From Acestrorhynchus altus (lineage: Eukaryota; Chordata; Actinopteri; Characiformes; Acestrorhynchidae), in contig CM067505.1 in the NCBI GenBank assembly GCA_034509495.1, forward strand, positions 11,311,067 to 11,375,066: a stretch of 64,000 nt of DNA, written 5' to 3'. Made by a program: the position numbers and the translations under genes. The notes below the pieces were generated by a model, which was not told where the DNA came from, made no database searches, and saw nothing but the letters and a program-made list of their open reading frames with translations. Positions 34,395 through 46,280 of this stretch are shown piece by piece. Numbering within the stretch: the first letter of the stretch is position 1; the number at the start of each line of letters is the position of its first letter.

Positions 34395-37130
34395 ACACAA
34401 TTACATTTACATTTACATTTACATTTGCGACATTTAGCAGACGCCCTTATCCAGAGCGACTTACAAAAGTGCTTTGCTGTTTACTTAACATCCTTAGCTA
34501 GTAGATAAGAGATTCCACACATTTAGACCATGTTGAAACAAAAGTCTTTATGGAGTTAAGTACTCCTGAAAATGATGAAGTCTTCAGTCTGCGTTTGAAG
34601 ACAGTGAGGGACTCGGCTGCTCGGACTCCCAGGGAAAGTTCGTTCCACCATTTTGGTGCCAGAACAGAAAAGAGTCTGGATGCATGTTTACCTTGCATCC
34701 TGAGGGATGGAGGGTCAAGCCGAGCTGTATTTGAAGCTTGAAGGGCTCTTGGTGCAGCTCGTGTTTTGACCATTGCCATCATGTATGGAGGGGCTGGTCC
34801 ATTTTTGGCTTTGTAGGTCAGCATCAAGGTTTTGAATCTGATGCAGGCAGCTACAGGGAGCCAATGAAGGGACCGCAGCAGAGGAGTTACCACTGACTGA
34901 ATTTAGGAACATTGAAGACGAGCCGCGCTGCTGCATTCTGGATGAGTTGCAATGGTCTGATGGTCCGCATAGGAAGTCCAGCCAATAGGGAGTTGCAGTA
35001 GTCTAGTCTTGAGATGACAAGAGACTGAACAAGCACCTGAGTGGCCTCTCTAGACAGAAAAGGTCGAATTCTCCTAATGTTGTAAAGGAGAAATCTGCAG
35101 GACCGAGTCAGATTTGCAACATGAGCTGAGAACGATAACTGGTCATCCACTACTACACCAAGACTGCGTGCTTCAGCAGATGGAGTGACCAGTGAGTTCT
35201 CAAGGGAAATGGTAAGGTCAGGACCTGGTAAGAACGCTCTTCCAGGTATGATATAAACCATTGTAATGCAGAACCAGTGATTCCAAGGCTACCGAGGATT
35301 GACAGGAGGATCTTGTGATCTACTGTATCAAAGGCTGCAGAGAGGTCGAGGAGAATTACAACAGAGGATAGTTTGGCTGATCTAGCAGCATGGAGTTTCT
35401 CAGTGACCGCAATGAGAGCAGTCTCTGTTGAGTGTGCCGGTTTGAAGCCAGATTGGTTTGGATCCTGTAGATTGTTTTGATTGAGAAAGAGAGATAGCTG
35501 ATTGTAGACAGATCATTCAAGGATTTTTGAGAGGAAGGAGACTAGTGATATTGGTCTATAATTGCTAAAGTTTGAACCATCAAGAGTTGGCTTTTTGAAA
35601 TTTGGGACCAGTCTGGCAGATTTGAAAGTAGATGGAACATGACCAAATGAAAGTGAGCTGTTTATGATGAAGGTAATGAAAGGAAGAAGGTCAGGAGCAA
35701 TAGTCTGGAATAGAGAGGAAGGGATAGGGTCAAGGGGACAGGTGGTTGGATTGTTGGATGTGAGAAAAGGAAGGATGTCAGCTGTGGAAAGTGGAGAGAA
35801 AGGAAAGAGATGCAGGAGGAGAAGGGTGTCTGGTGGGAGGAGTAGAGGTTGGTGGAAGGGAGGGTGGGAAGGATTGGCAGATCTTATCAACCTTTTCTTC
35901 AAAGAAGGTGACAAAATCTTCTGGGCTGAGGGTGGTTGGAGCAGGGGGGGGTAGGATGGTTTAGGAGAGAAGAGAAGACAGAGAAGAGCTTACATGGATC
36001 AGATGCCGATGCTTCAAGTCTCTCCTTGTAAAAAGATGATTTGGCAGTGGTTACTTCCACTGAAAATCGCGAAAGGAGAGATCGGATTCCTGTTGCGTTT
36101 TCCTCCACTTTCTTTCAGCTAATCTCAACTCTCTTCGGTTGTTGCGCAGGGGGAAGGGAAGGTCTGGAGGTTCTTGCAGGTCTTTGAGAGAGAGGACAGA
36201 GAAGGTTGACTGAAGAGGAGATGGATGAAAGGAAAGTGCTTGTCGCACTTTCCGGTGGAAGGGAGGAGAAGGAATCAGGATGTGGAAGGGTTGTTAGAAT
36301 AGTGGAGGTAAGAGAGGATGGGGAGTGTGTGGAGGTTACGATGAGGGGTGGAAGAAGTTGGGGGGACAACATGTGGAAAAGAAGGGAGGGAGAGCATGAA
36401 GGACATGAGGTGATGGTCAGAAAGGTCAAGGGGAGTAACTGTCAGATCCAAGGCAGGGACAGGTCTGCTAAAGATTAGATCCAATGCGTTGCCTGCCCTG
36501 TGCGTTGGACCAGACTGGTTAAAGGTGAGGTCAAAAGAAGAAAGAAGTTGGAGGAGACATGATGACTGCAGTTTCTCAGATGGAAGGTTGAAATCACCAA
36601 TGAGAATGAGTGAAGTCTCAACAGAAAGACTGCTCAGGAGAGTGTCCAATTCATCAATGAAATTGCCCAATGGGCCAGGAGGCTGATAGAGAACAATGAT
36701 GTGGAATTTAGTCAGAAAAGATACTGCAACATCATGGAATTCAAAGGAGGAAATGTCAAGATGTGAGAGTGTGAGGGGAGCTGATCACCACCCCTGAGAG
36801 ACAAGCAAGCCTGTGCCTCTACCAACCCTTCGTGTAGAATGAGAGAAGGTAAAGGCGGAGGACAGGGCAGCTGGAGTTGCAGTGTTCTCAGGGGTGATCC
36901 ATGTTTCTGTCAGAGCCAAGAAGTCCAGAGATCGTGCAGATGCCAGGGCTGAGATGAAGTCAGCTTTCTGTACTGCTGACTGGCAATTCCAAAGCCCCCC
37001 AGATACCATCACCTGAGAATCTGATGAAGCAGGCGGGTAAATGAGATTATTGGTATTGCGATTTCTGTTACTGCGGTAACGTCTTCTAGTGTGGCAGGAT
37101 GTAATGACTGGGATGGGAAAACACATGTTG
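34395..37130 (-). pseudogene. Long L2-type LINE with endonuclease and deleted RT core
   Basis: Largest transposon here, minus strand from about 37130. Endonuclease (36275-37126): FLALTETWITPENTATPAAL, LILIGDFNLPSEK and LDLSDHHLMSF, i.e. the glutamate, GDFN and SDHH catalytic motifs. Linker and RT fingers (35513-36110): LDPIPSSLFQTIAPDLL, FSNYRPISLVSFLSKILE. Palm motif A near 35315-35360: LLDLSAAFDTVDH. At about 35220-35228 the frame jumps from ISYLEERSYQV to PGPDLTISLENS, removing the PQG and YADD motifs and shifting frame. The post-palm part resumes with LGVVVDDQLSF, DYCNSLLAGLP and LHWLPVAACIRFKTLM, and the 3' end is TTTAGCAGACGCCCTTATCC read on +, with an (ACATTT)n tail at 34402. It cannot encode a working polymerase. 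Confidence 0.85.
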
Positions 37131-37299
37131 AAACTAGAGGTTTCTATGACTTAAATTGTCAACTCAACAATTCTATCATCAAACAATATCCAATTAACAC
37201 CTTAACTAACCCAAAACCACACCTGATTTCAACTAACAGGATAGGTACACGGTTAGATAAGACAGACAAAAGTTCCTACAGAGTCTAATTAAGTAAAAT

Positions 37300-37960
37300 C
37301 CAGAGAAAACAGCCTAACCTTACAAGCAGAGAAAGAAAGTTTCTAAGTAAAAGAAACTGCAAGCACACTGACCTCTATGTGGATATCCCTTCAATTTATT
37401 GAGATCAATTGCAATAGTTGCAATTTTAAAATGTACAATTTTGTCCAAATGGGCTGTCATGTGTCTTTTACTGAGGAGTGGCTTCTGTCTGTCCACTCTA
37501 CCATACAGCCCTGATTGGTGGAGTGGTGCACAAATGGTTATCCTTCTGGAAAATTCTCTTTTCACAGACACTCTTTTCTCTTTTCTCTTTTTCTGAGTGA
37601 CCATTGGGTTCTTGGTCACCTCCATGACTAAGGCCAGATCACTTAGTTTGCCTGGGCAGCCAGCTCTAGGAACAGTCCTGGTGGTTCCAAACATCTTCCA
37701 TTTACGCATTATGGAGGCCACTTTGCTCATTTTTCTGTACCCTTTCCGAGATCTGTGTCTCGATACAGTCCTGTATCCAAGGTTTACAAACAATTTCTTA
37801 GACTTCATAGCTTGGTTTGTGCTCTGACACGCACTGTCTATTATGGCACCTTATAGACGTGTGTGCCTTTTCAAATCATGTTCAGTCAACTGAATTTATC
37901 ACAGGTGTCCAGTCAAGCTGTAGAAACATGTGAAGAATAGCTTAATAGGGGTGATGCCAA
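37300..37960 (-). pseudogene. Tc1-like transposon, N-terminal transposase frame
   Basis: A 162-codon minus frame from 37808 begins MKSKKLFVNLGYRTVSRHRS and holds GYRKMSKVASIMRKW, MFGTTRTVPRAGCPGKLS, a TQKKRKEKRVSVKREFSRR region and ICAPLHQSGLYGRVDRQKP. These are the paired-like helix-turn-helix DNA-binding regions and the start of the linker of a Tc1 transposase. The frame then runs out before the DDE catalytic domain, which is absent. Upstream, 37830-37940 is the usual leader with TGTGCTCTGACACGCACTGTC. Best preserved transposase frame in the window, but only half a protein. Confidence 0.8.
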
Positions 37961-40900
37961 ACCTCCAAAAAAGTGGGGTAAAATTTTACGAAAAAAAACA
38001 AACAAAAGAAGAAATTAAAACCTGCACAGCATGGTGGCCCTGCAGGAGTGTATCTCAGCTTGGGTTCATGCTTTATATTTATATCTCTGCCTAAGAAGTG
38101 TGTTTGTCCTGTATTCATGTGGTTTTCCTCTGGGTGTACCGTTTTTCCAAAAATACACATGGTTGGGAATGCTTAATTGTTCCTAAGTGTGAGCGAGTAC
38201 TTGTGTGTGCTCCCCTGTGATGGACTGGCAACAGAGAGATGGTGTTCTGAGTAACAACACACAGCTTGGCAACTGGCTTAATGATCAACTGAACCTTTTA
38301 CCCTTTATGCTTCTCTGGGTTCTGAACTTGGTGAAATTGGTGCATCAGCTTGGAAATGCTGGACAGAACTGAATTTTTCCTTATCCTTTATTGTTGATAG
38401 GATAGGTGTTCACACTAATTTCATGAGAATTATTTAAAATCATGGTGGAGAATTTGAGATAATCTTTGCTTAATTTCTTACAAGCCTAATCTGTAAGGAT
38501 GTGTACACTTCTGCAAAAGATGGTCAAGTCAATTTCAGCTTTTTAAAGGGACATTTGCTGTGAGATTCATTTACCCTGAGTGGTTTATGAATTTGTAATG
38601 CATATGAGGGGAAAGAGATTTGGTGACAGATTTAATGATTGCAATAATGTTCCTACAACAGTTTCATAATCAGAAATGTTACACATATTAAGAAGACCTC
38701 TTTTCAAGGATTCAACTACAGGGTTTATGGCAGAATTTCTGGCAATATAGTAGTTAAATACTTTATTGATTAATAAAAAGGTCTCTCACTAAACACAAAT
38801 CTATGCAGGCTTCACTTTGGTGGAATTTATCCACCCATTAATTATGAACTTGATCTTGTTCAAATGAGTAACACTTACATTTACACTACTTTTAGTATTT
38901 GCAGTGTTCAGAATACAATATCCATACAAGGTCCAGGATGTATGATGATTGAATTACAGGCCATATCTACAAGACACAACCTACAGTCAGGGGACATTGT
39001 GTGGAATCAGTGCATAATGCATGTTTGTGTGTGTTTTGAGTACAGCATGCCACTGAGCAGTTGCCTAATTAATTAGCTCATGGGAATGAGCCAGAAAGTG
39101 TGGCATTATTATTCCATGCACTGAGCGATTTATAATAGCCAAACTGGTGTTAACTTTAACTGGGGTTAAATGATGTTTTCAGAATTGAGATTTAATACAC
39201 TTTAGCTTGTCAGCAGCTGAACCTGGTGTTAAAAGGTATAGTTGATAAACCACAGGAAAGGACAGAGGAAAAAAGATGAGAGAGAACCAGACAGAAGTGC
39301 TGCGACATCACAGGAGGAAAAGGCAAACCACACTAATGGAGGAAAGAGGAAAAAGTCTTTGGAAGGAAGAAGGGGAATGAGACAGGAAAAGGAGAATTGG
39401 ATCACAGTCAGTCAGATGGCATCAAAGAATAGAAAGCATGGACTGAAAAAAAATGAGATGAGGCTAGAGAAGAAAGAGGTGAGAAAATGAAAGAGGATCC
39501 AAGTAAGAAGAAAGCAGCGAGCTGAATTGATGGAGGGGGCTTGTAGCAAGTTTTGTGTGGTGTGGGGGGTGGGATTGCCTCATCATGAGTGGAGGAATCG
39601 AAATAGAGAGCATGTGTTAGTCTGTCAGGGAAGGTGTCTGCAGAGCTCATTAATAAGGTGATGTGATGAATGGTCTGAATGTCTGTACAAAATAGGAGTG
39701 TGTGTGTGTGTGTGTGTGTGTGTGAGAAAGAAGGCTGCCTGAGAAGATACAGGAGAACAGTTCCTGAGCATATTTTGAACTCTGTAAGGTGCATGCAAGC
39801 TGATTCTAGATTTTAATTTGAGCCACAATGTGAAGCATGACCTTGAGGCTTGTTGCTGAGCCTAAGAAAGTGAAGGGGAGCACTCCACAGTGGCACTTTG
39901 TTTCATGGTGGGTTATTAAAGAGGTTTGTTTAATTCACATCTAGCAACTACACAGTTCCAGTTATACAGTTTTTTTTTAATGAAACTTCAATGTGTGCTT
40001 CATCTAAAGGAGATAAAGGAAGCCAACACATTACTGCTTCCTCATGTAACTGTCAGGCATGCTCAGGCTCCTGGACTAATCTCATCACCCTGGAACCCAG
40101 CAGACACAGTCCAGTGAATGCAGTTAATTTCCTATCTATTGCACTTTCAAGATAAGACTTCTGTAAAATTAGGCAGTCTGGTGGAGTTCCCCTGCTGAAA
40201 CATCCTGTCTGCGAGAAGGTCTGACCATCACTAATCTGATCCCAGAAGCTATTAGACAAACCTTCTACCATATCTGACAATAGATTGTGGTCTGTGCTCT
40301 ATGCAGTTTTCCCTTTGTGTATTGAGTTTTAAAATACATTGGCACAGGGGAGATTTCAAACAATGTCAAGCATATTATTACAATAAAGTTGGCATTTAAA
40401 TGGGAGAAAAAAACAGTCAGAAGCTTACATGGGTAACACCTTGTTTATTTCCTGTCAAATGTAATCTTAGCACTTTGTACTGAATTGCTGTGATTTAATG
40501 GTCTGAAGGGCCAAGCAGTTGGCCCAATTGTTTGAGAGTAGTTGTTTTTTTTTTAAGGGAAGTCTTTTAAAAAGTATCAGATAACATCAGTGTGCTTCAC
40601 GACTTGGCATTCTCAGCAATGGGGCCACTTCCTCTAGCTTCCCCAAGACCACATGCAAAGCTAGGGCATTTAACACATGCTGATCTCTCATTAGCTTACT
40701 GCGACCACCCAACCGTGTGTGTGAATGAGAGTGCTCTCCAAACCAACTAGGCCAGGGTTCCTTGCCCAGTTTTACTGCTGGCCTGCTTATTTATGTTTTT
40801 TTTTCTTCCTCAGTTGACCTTGTTTTTCTCAGTAAGTGACAAATTTGTACAGTGGAGGTTGTGTTGAGCAGAATGTAGGGGATTACACATTAAGATTTTC

Positions 40901-41424
40901 CCCCAGAATGAGGACTTTCAGGGGCAGCAGATAATATTAGACTTGCCTACCCAGGGCAATCCTATATAGGCTACATGTTTGTAATATAAACCATTTTATG
41001 AGAAGCCCATTTTAAAGAAATCTTTAGATTAAAAAAAATCCTTTACTTAAAAATATTTTAACTTAAGCATTTAACTTAATAGGAATACTTGTGTGGTCCT
41101 GCCACTTATAAAGGGATAGCTGAAAGCACAGGAATTTCCATCAGTGCAGCAATCATTATTTATTAACAGATTATGCTCCTGCCATGAAAATCCAACCAAC
41201 TGAGCCTCAGCTGAGCAACTCACTTGTAAAATGTACACTGTTCCAAGAACAGCCACAGTCCTTGGGTATAGTTGCATAATTCACACAACTTTTCCCTCAG
41301 TCCAACTCGACATTAGTTATAAATGCAAGTCAAGAAGAAGTGGGTCACATGAAGCATTGCTCATTTGCACATGAGTGTCAGTTTAGTAGCATGAACAGTT
41401 CAGACAAATGTCAATTAAATGCAC
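37961..41424. other. Intronic DNA, mostly unassigned
   Basis: A (TG)n run at about 39699-39724 and a purine-rich tract at 39250-39500, whose lysine-rich frame is a composition effect. 38990-39130 is free of recognised repeats and has CCTAATTAATTAGCTCAT near 39063. No gene supported. Confidence 0.4.
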
Positions 41425-42625
41425 GTGGACAAAATGGTTGGTACCCCTCGATTAATGAAAGAAAAACCCACAGTGGTCACAGAAATAACTTGAATCTGAC
41501 AAAAGTAATAATAAATAAAAATTCTATGAAAATAAACAAATGAAAATCCAACATTGGTTTTGAACTGTGGTTCAACAGAATTATTTTAAAAAGTAAACTC
41601 ATTAAACAGGCCTGGACAAAAATGATGGTACCCCTGAAAATAATGTGACCAAAGGGACATGTTAAATCAAGGTGTGTCCACTCATTAGCATCACATGTGT
41701 CTAGAATCTTGTAATCAGTCAGGCCTATATATAGGTCTACAGGTAGTGGCTGTGGTGTTTGGTGTTTGGAGGTTAGAAAGACAATTGTAGACAAACATGT
41801 TAAAGGTAAAGGTTATAAGACCATCTCCAAGCAGCTTGATGTTCCTGTGACTACAGCTGCACATTTTATTTGGAAATTCTAGCCAACCTCCCTGGACCTG
41901 GCTGCAGAAGGAAAATTGATGACAACTCAAAGAGATGGATAGTATTAATGGTAACAAAAGAGCCCAAAACTTCTAAAGAGATTAAAGGTCAATGTCAAGC
42001 TCAAGGAATATCAGTGTCAAATCTCTACATCAATAGTCGTTTGAGCCAAAGAAGACTTCATGGGAGATGACCAAGGAGGACGCCATTGTTTAAAACAAAT
42101 GATAAAAAGCCAGACTGGAATTTGCCACACTACACGTTGACAACCCACAAAGCATCTGGGAGAATGTCCTATGGACAGATGAGACAAAAATGGAACTTTT
42201 TGGCAAGGCACATCAGTTCTGTGTTCACGGACCAAAAAATGAAGCTGATCAAGAAAAGAACACTGTCCCTGCTGTGAAACGTTATGTTCTGGGGCTGCTT
42301 TGATGCATCTGGCACAGGGTGTCTTGAATCTGTGCAGGGTACAATGAAATCTCAATACTATCAAGGGATTCTAGAGAGAAATGTGTTGCCCAGTGTCAGA
42401 AAGCTTGGTCTCAGTTGCAGGTCATGTGTCTTGCAATGGGATAATGACCCAAACCAAACAGTTAAAAACCCAAGAATGGTTAAGTGGAAAACAAGGGACT
42501 ATTCTATTTTGTCTCATTAACCAAGGGGTACCAAAATGTTTGTCCACATATGTAGGTCTAATTATAAACAGACATATTTGCTGAGAAAATCCATTTTTGG
42601 TCAATTTACTGGCTGTGTAAACATA
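41425..42625 (+). pseudogene. Tc1-like transposon, near full length, decayed (family 3)
   Basis: Both ends are recognisable: 41430 (ATGGTTGGTACCCCT) and 42525-42600 (GGGGTACCAAAATGTTTGTC). The transposase is readable on + across frames: PGPGCRRKIDDNSKRW, then KEIKGQCQAQGISVSNLYI, WENVLWTDETKMELFG (first catalytic aspartates), MFWGCFDASGTGCLESVQG then YYQGILERNVLPS, and LQWDNDPNQT in place of the usual QDNDPKHT. Frameshifts and stops separate the parts. Confidence 0.75.
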
Positions 42626-43194
42626 GCCATATTGTTTTCAGTAAATCTATCATGATTGGACGAGACCTGACCAATAGCTTTGGATTTGACTGAGGACTTT
42701 CCCTGCATGAGACGTATAGAGACCTAGATATGAAATCTGTATTGCCACAGTTGACAGAGCCGCTCTGTTGGATTTGGCCTCATTTGGTGAGCAAAAGTGT
42801 TTTTTGTGGGAATGGACTGAAGAATACAAGTGAAGAATAGGAGGAAAGGAAGAAGGAAAGGTGTTCATAGACTCACTGTGCAATATGAATCACAAATGGC
42901 TAAGCACATAGTTTTAAACAAAAGAGGTAAAAAATAGATTGTTTTTGAAACAAAAAAAGTCATTAATAGTAAATGAGACCAGTGTAGCTAGAACATTTTC
43001 TGTTTAGGTACTACTAATGCCTAATTGTAATAACTCACTTTTAATAAAGTACAGAAGTGTTTTTATAATGACATAAAAGGTAAATTTTGTTAAAACAATG
43101 AAAACTTTGTTTAAAAGGACATTACATATATGTTCAATCTGACTAAAAAAATACTCATATATATACACAATAATCATACATTAATCTCTTTCAA
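42626..43194. other. Intronic DNA with no gene found
   Basis: AT-rich and featureless. Confidence 0.4.
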
Positions 43195-43600
43195 ACATGC
43201 TTATTCCAATGGTTCCACCACTGTCAGAAGCAGGGCTGGAGCTAGTCGGTTGCATTCTGCATGATGTCTTCTCTGTATTGAAATCTGGTCCTTTTCTGGG
43301 GCATTTTCAGCTTAGGGAAAATCCTGAAGTCACACATGTTGGAGAGTAGGGAGCCTGACGAAGCACAGGTGTGTGTTTGGCCATGAAACTGTTATTGTGA
43401 CAGAGCCGCCAACTGCCTGCTCCACACAGGTCTGGTTGTTTGTGGAACATTTCCACTTGGGAATCGCCAAGCTTTACGCAAAATTTTATGCAGTTGTTCA
43501 TGTTTTTCTGACATTTTGTCAAAAAACGAAAATCCAGTGGCACTCACTTACATTTCCTCACTTATCAACGGTCTGTCGGCAACTGACAACTTCTGCAGGA
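43195..43600 (-). pseudogene. mariner transposase C-terminal relic
   Basis: The minus strand reads FMAKHTPVLRQAPYSPTCV in one frame, then FRIFPKLKMPRKGPDFNTE in another. These match the end of a mariner transposase, where the usual YSPDLAP motif with the last catalytic aspartate has become YSPTCV with a small deletion. Further N-terminal parts are missing. It is a different superfamily branch from the Tc1 copies around it. Confidence 0.7.
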
Positions 43601-43799
43601 AGGTATATGCGTTAGGATCACCTACATACTTGGATATTTTTTAACACACCTTGTGAACCCACACAAACAAAAGTGGCAGGCTTAATTTGTAATTGAAAAC
43701 AAAACAAGCAAAAGTAGTATATAGACACATCAGTCTTGTGAATTCAGTCTTTTTTTTAAATCAATATACAGACACAAAATGTCTTCAGATTTAAAAGCA

Positions 43800-44605
43800 G
43801 ATATGGAGAACCACTTAGTTTAAATGTATTAATTTAATCAGAAAAAGTTGGAGGCTGGCAAAGGTCACAAAACCATCTCTGACCAATCTACACACACAGA
43901 CCAATTATATACAAATTTGAAGAAATTCAAGACCATTATTTCCCTCCCCAGGAGAGGTCAACCAAAATCACACCAAACACAAAGCGTCTGATAGTCCTTG
44001 AGGATACAAAAGAACCCAAGGTAAATTCTAAGCAGCTAAATGCCTTTCTTACATCCATCTGCATGGCAGCGCTGCAAGGAGAGAGCCACTGCTCTCCAAA
44101 AAGAAAATTGATGAAAATAGGTAGGCACTGTGTGTGTGATTGTTTGTATGTATGTATATATGTAAAATGACTACTTTCTTACTTTCTAACAAGTGTTCCA
44201 GATCATCTTTGTGGTGCAGCTATGTCCTGATCCTATAGAAATGTGGAAATGCCTGAAGCAAGCAGTTCATGGGAGGAAACCTACCAACATAATAGAGCTG
44301 AAGGTGTTTTGTGCTAATATTCTTCCAAGTCAATGTACATGTCCAGTTACTGGAAATGTTTTAGTTGAAGATATTGCCACATAGGGAGATCACACCAAAT
44401 ACTGGAGGCAAAGTTTCACATACTTTCATCACTCATATAATGCTGGATCATTTTCATCAATAAATAAATGACCAAGTGTAAGATTTTTGTCTGATTTGTT
44501 TAGTTGGATCTCTGTATCTGCTTTAATCTTAAGTTTGAGGTCAGTTTTATGAAGAAACATCGACATTTCTTAATGGGTTCGCAAACTTTCAAGCACCACT
44601 GTAAG
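43800..44605 (+). pseudogene. Tc1-like transposon relic (family 2, longest copy)
   Basis: Starts around GAGGCTGGCAAAGGTCACAA and ends CTTTCAAGCACCACTGTAAG, a Tc1-type end shared with 32440-32460. The interior includes CTGATAGTCCTTGAGG, AGAGAGCCACTGCTCTCC and CAAGCAGTTCATGGGAGGAAAC. A TGTATGTATATATG run interrupts it near 44150. No usable frame. Confidence 0.6.
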
Positions 44606-45364
44606 TTATATTTAATTAGTGACTAAGCAACATGTTAAATAATCTAATAAGTAAATTATTTAAATGTGGCCTCATTCAGCATGTTCTAAATGGATGATTT
44701 TCTGTGAAATACACATGGACCAGAATATTCGAACATTAATTGCACTGTGTGGGTGTTGTTTTATGAAAATATCCATGGTGTGCTTTTCTATTTAAAGTGT
44801 GGTATCATTTATTATTTATCGTGTTTAGCACATTTTATTCATGAAAAATCACATTTAGTATAGTCCAATGAAAACCGTAACTCCAGTGGAGTACAAAAAG
44901 GACATGGGGCAGTAGTGCAAAGACAATAGACGGAAGACAGGACAACAAGCACAATAGGCAAAACATTACAAATATGTGGATTTGCAAATGGGTGTATGAA
45001 GGCAGAAGTGTGATTTATAGTCCAATGATTCCAACTGTGTGTGTGTGCTGTAAATGGACCTTGTAGACCTAGGAGTGAATGGTGTGTTTTGAAACTGGGT
45101 TCACATATGCTCACATATTTTTCAAAAACTGACCATAATTAACAATGATATGAGCCTTTTAATAGTAATCCTTTTGCAAAGTATGGATGTAATAAATATA
45201 TTTTAGCTATATTTTCTACTAATTTTATTTTTTTAAATAATAAGCAAAAATATTGTATCATGAGACAAATTCCTTAATAAATAGAAAATGAAATTTGAGA
45301 AATGTCACTCAAGCATATAATTAACTCTTTATTAATTATGTTTATGTTTATGGTGCATTATGTA
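44606..45364. other. Intronic DNA with no gene found
   Basis: AT-rich; nothing supported. Confidence 0.4.
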
Positions 45365-45660
45365 AGGGCAGCCATGACCCGGTGGTTAGAGAACCAGCCT
45401 TGTGACTGGAAGGTTGCCTGTTTGTGAACTGGGAGGGCATGACTGGAGTACCTTTGAGCAAGGCACTTAACTCCCCAGCTGCTTCCGAGGTTACGTGGAA
45501 AGGGCTGTCCACCACTCTGGGCATGTGTGCTAACTGCCCCTAGTGTGTTATTTCACTAGTGTGTATATTTGTGTCTCACGGTGTGTGGATGGGTTAAATG
45601 CGGAGGACAAATTACCCTGTGTGCAAGCACAGTGGGTCTATGAGCACCTTTACCTTTGCA
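45365..45660 (+). repeat. tRNA-derived SINE (family with 34060-34305)
   Basis: A-box-like TGGTTAGAGAACC, a degraded B box (GCCTGTTTGTGAACT), then GAGCAAGGCACTTAACTCC, GTGTGCTAACTGCCCC, GGATGGGTTAAATGCGGAGG and ACAGTGGGTC. Same orientation as the 34060 copy. Confidence 0.7.
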
Positions 45661-46205
45661 CCAGTGTATTTCAATGTAGTTCAGGCTCAGCTTGACAGAT
45701 TATCATTTTGTTTTTGAGCAGGGACTGATAGAGAGAAAAAGTGGAGTGAAAGCAGTACGGAAAGAGAGACAGATGGAGAGAGAGCATATGCCGTATCCAG
45801 GGGGAGAGAGAGAAGGCCGAGATGATACGGCCTGAAAAGCTTGGAGCAAGAGCTCGATTGACAGCAAATAAGGGATCCCAAAAAGACTCCAACAGTTGGA
45901 CTTGTTTGCCAAGCAGTTCTTTCAGCAGCTTCCCTGCATTAGTGTGAAAAAATTAGCTGGACTGAATCAGACATCTAACATTTCTTTTCTCCCTAGCTAT
46001 CTATCACTCCTTTACTCCCCCCCACTCTCTCTCTTCTCTCTTGGCTCACTCTGCTCAGTCGGCATGGGAAGAACCCTTGTTGCCAGATGTGGCTGAAAAT
46101 GAACAGCTGTTAATCCGACACCCAGCTGCCTCTTCTCTGGCTGTCGCCTTGACAACTGCAACTCTTCTCTTGACAAGTAATGTTCCTGGAAAACAAGGGG
46201 CATGA

Positions 46206-46208
<3 letters not shown>
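45661..46208. other. Intronic DNA with no gene found
   Basis: Purine-rich (GAGAGA modules) at 45720-45830, then a GC-richer stretch at 46040-46170. The overlapping frames show no family resemblance. Confidence 0.35.

Positions 46209-46278
<70 letters not shown>
46209..46278. repeat. (CT)n microsatellite
   Basis: About 35 pure CT units. Confidence 0.95.

Positions 46279-46280
<2 letters not shown>

Noticed and set aside
36275..37126. Intact retrotransposon
   Set aside because: The RT core is deleted and the frame is shifted at about 35225.
39242..39490. Lysine-rich small protein
   Set aside because: Purine-rich tract read in frame; no initiation context and no similarity to a known basic protein.
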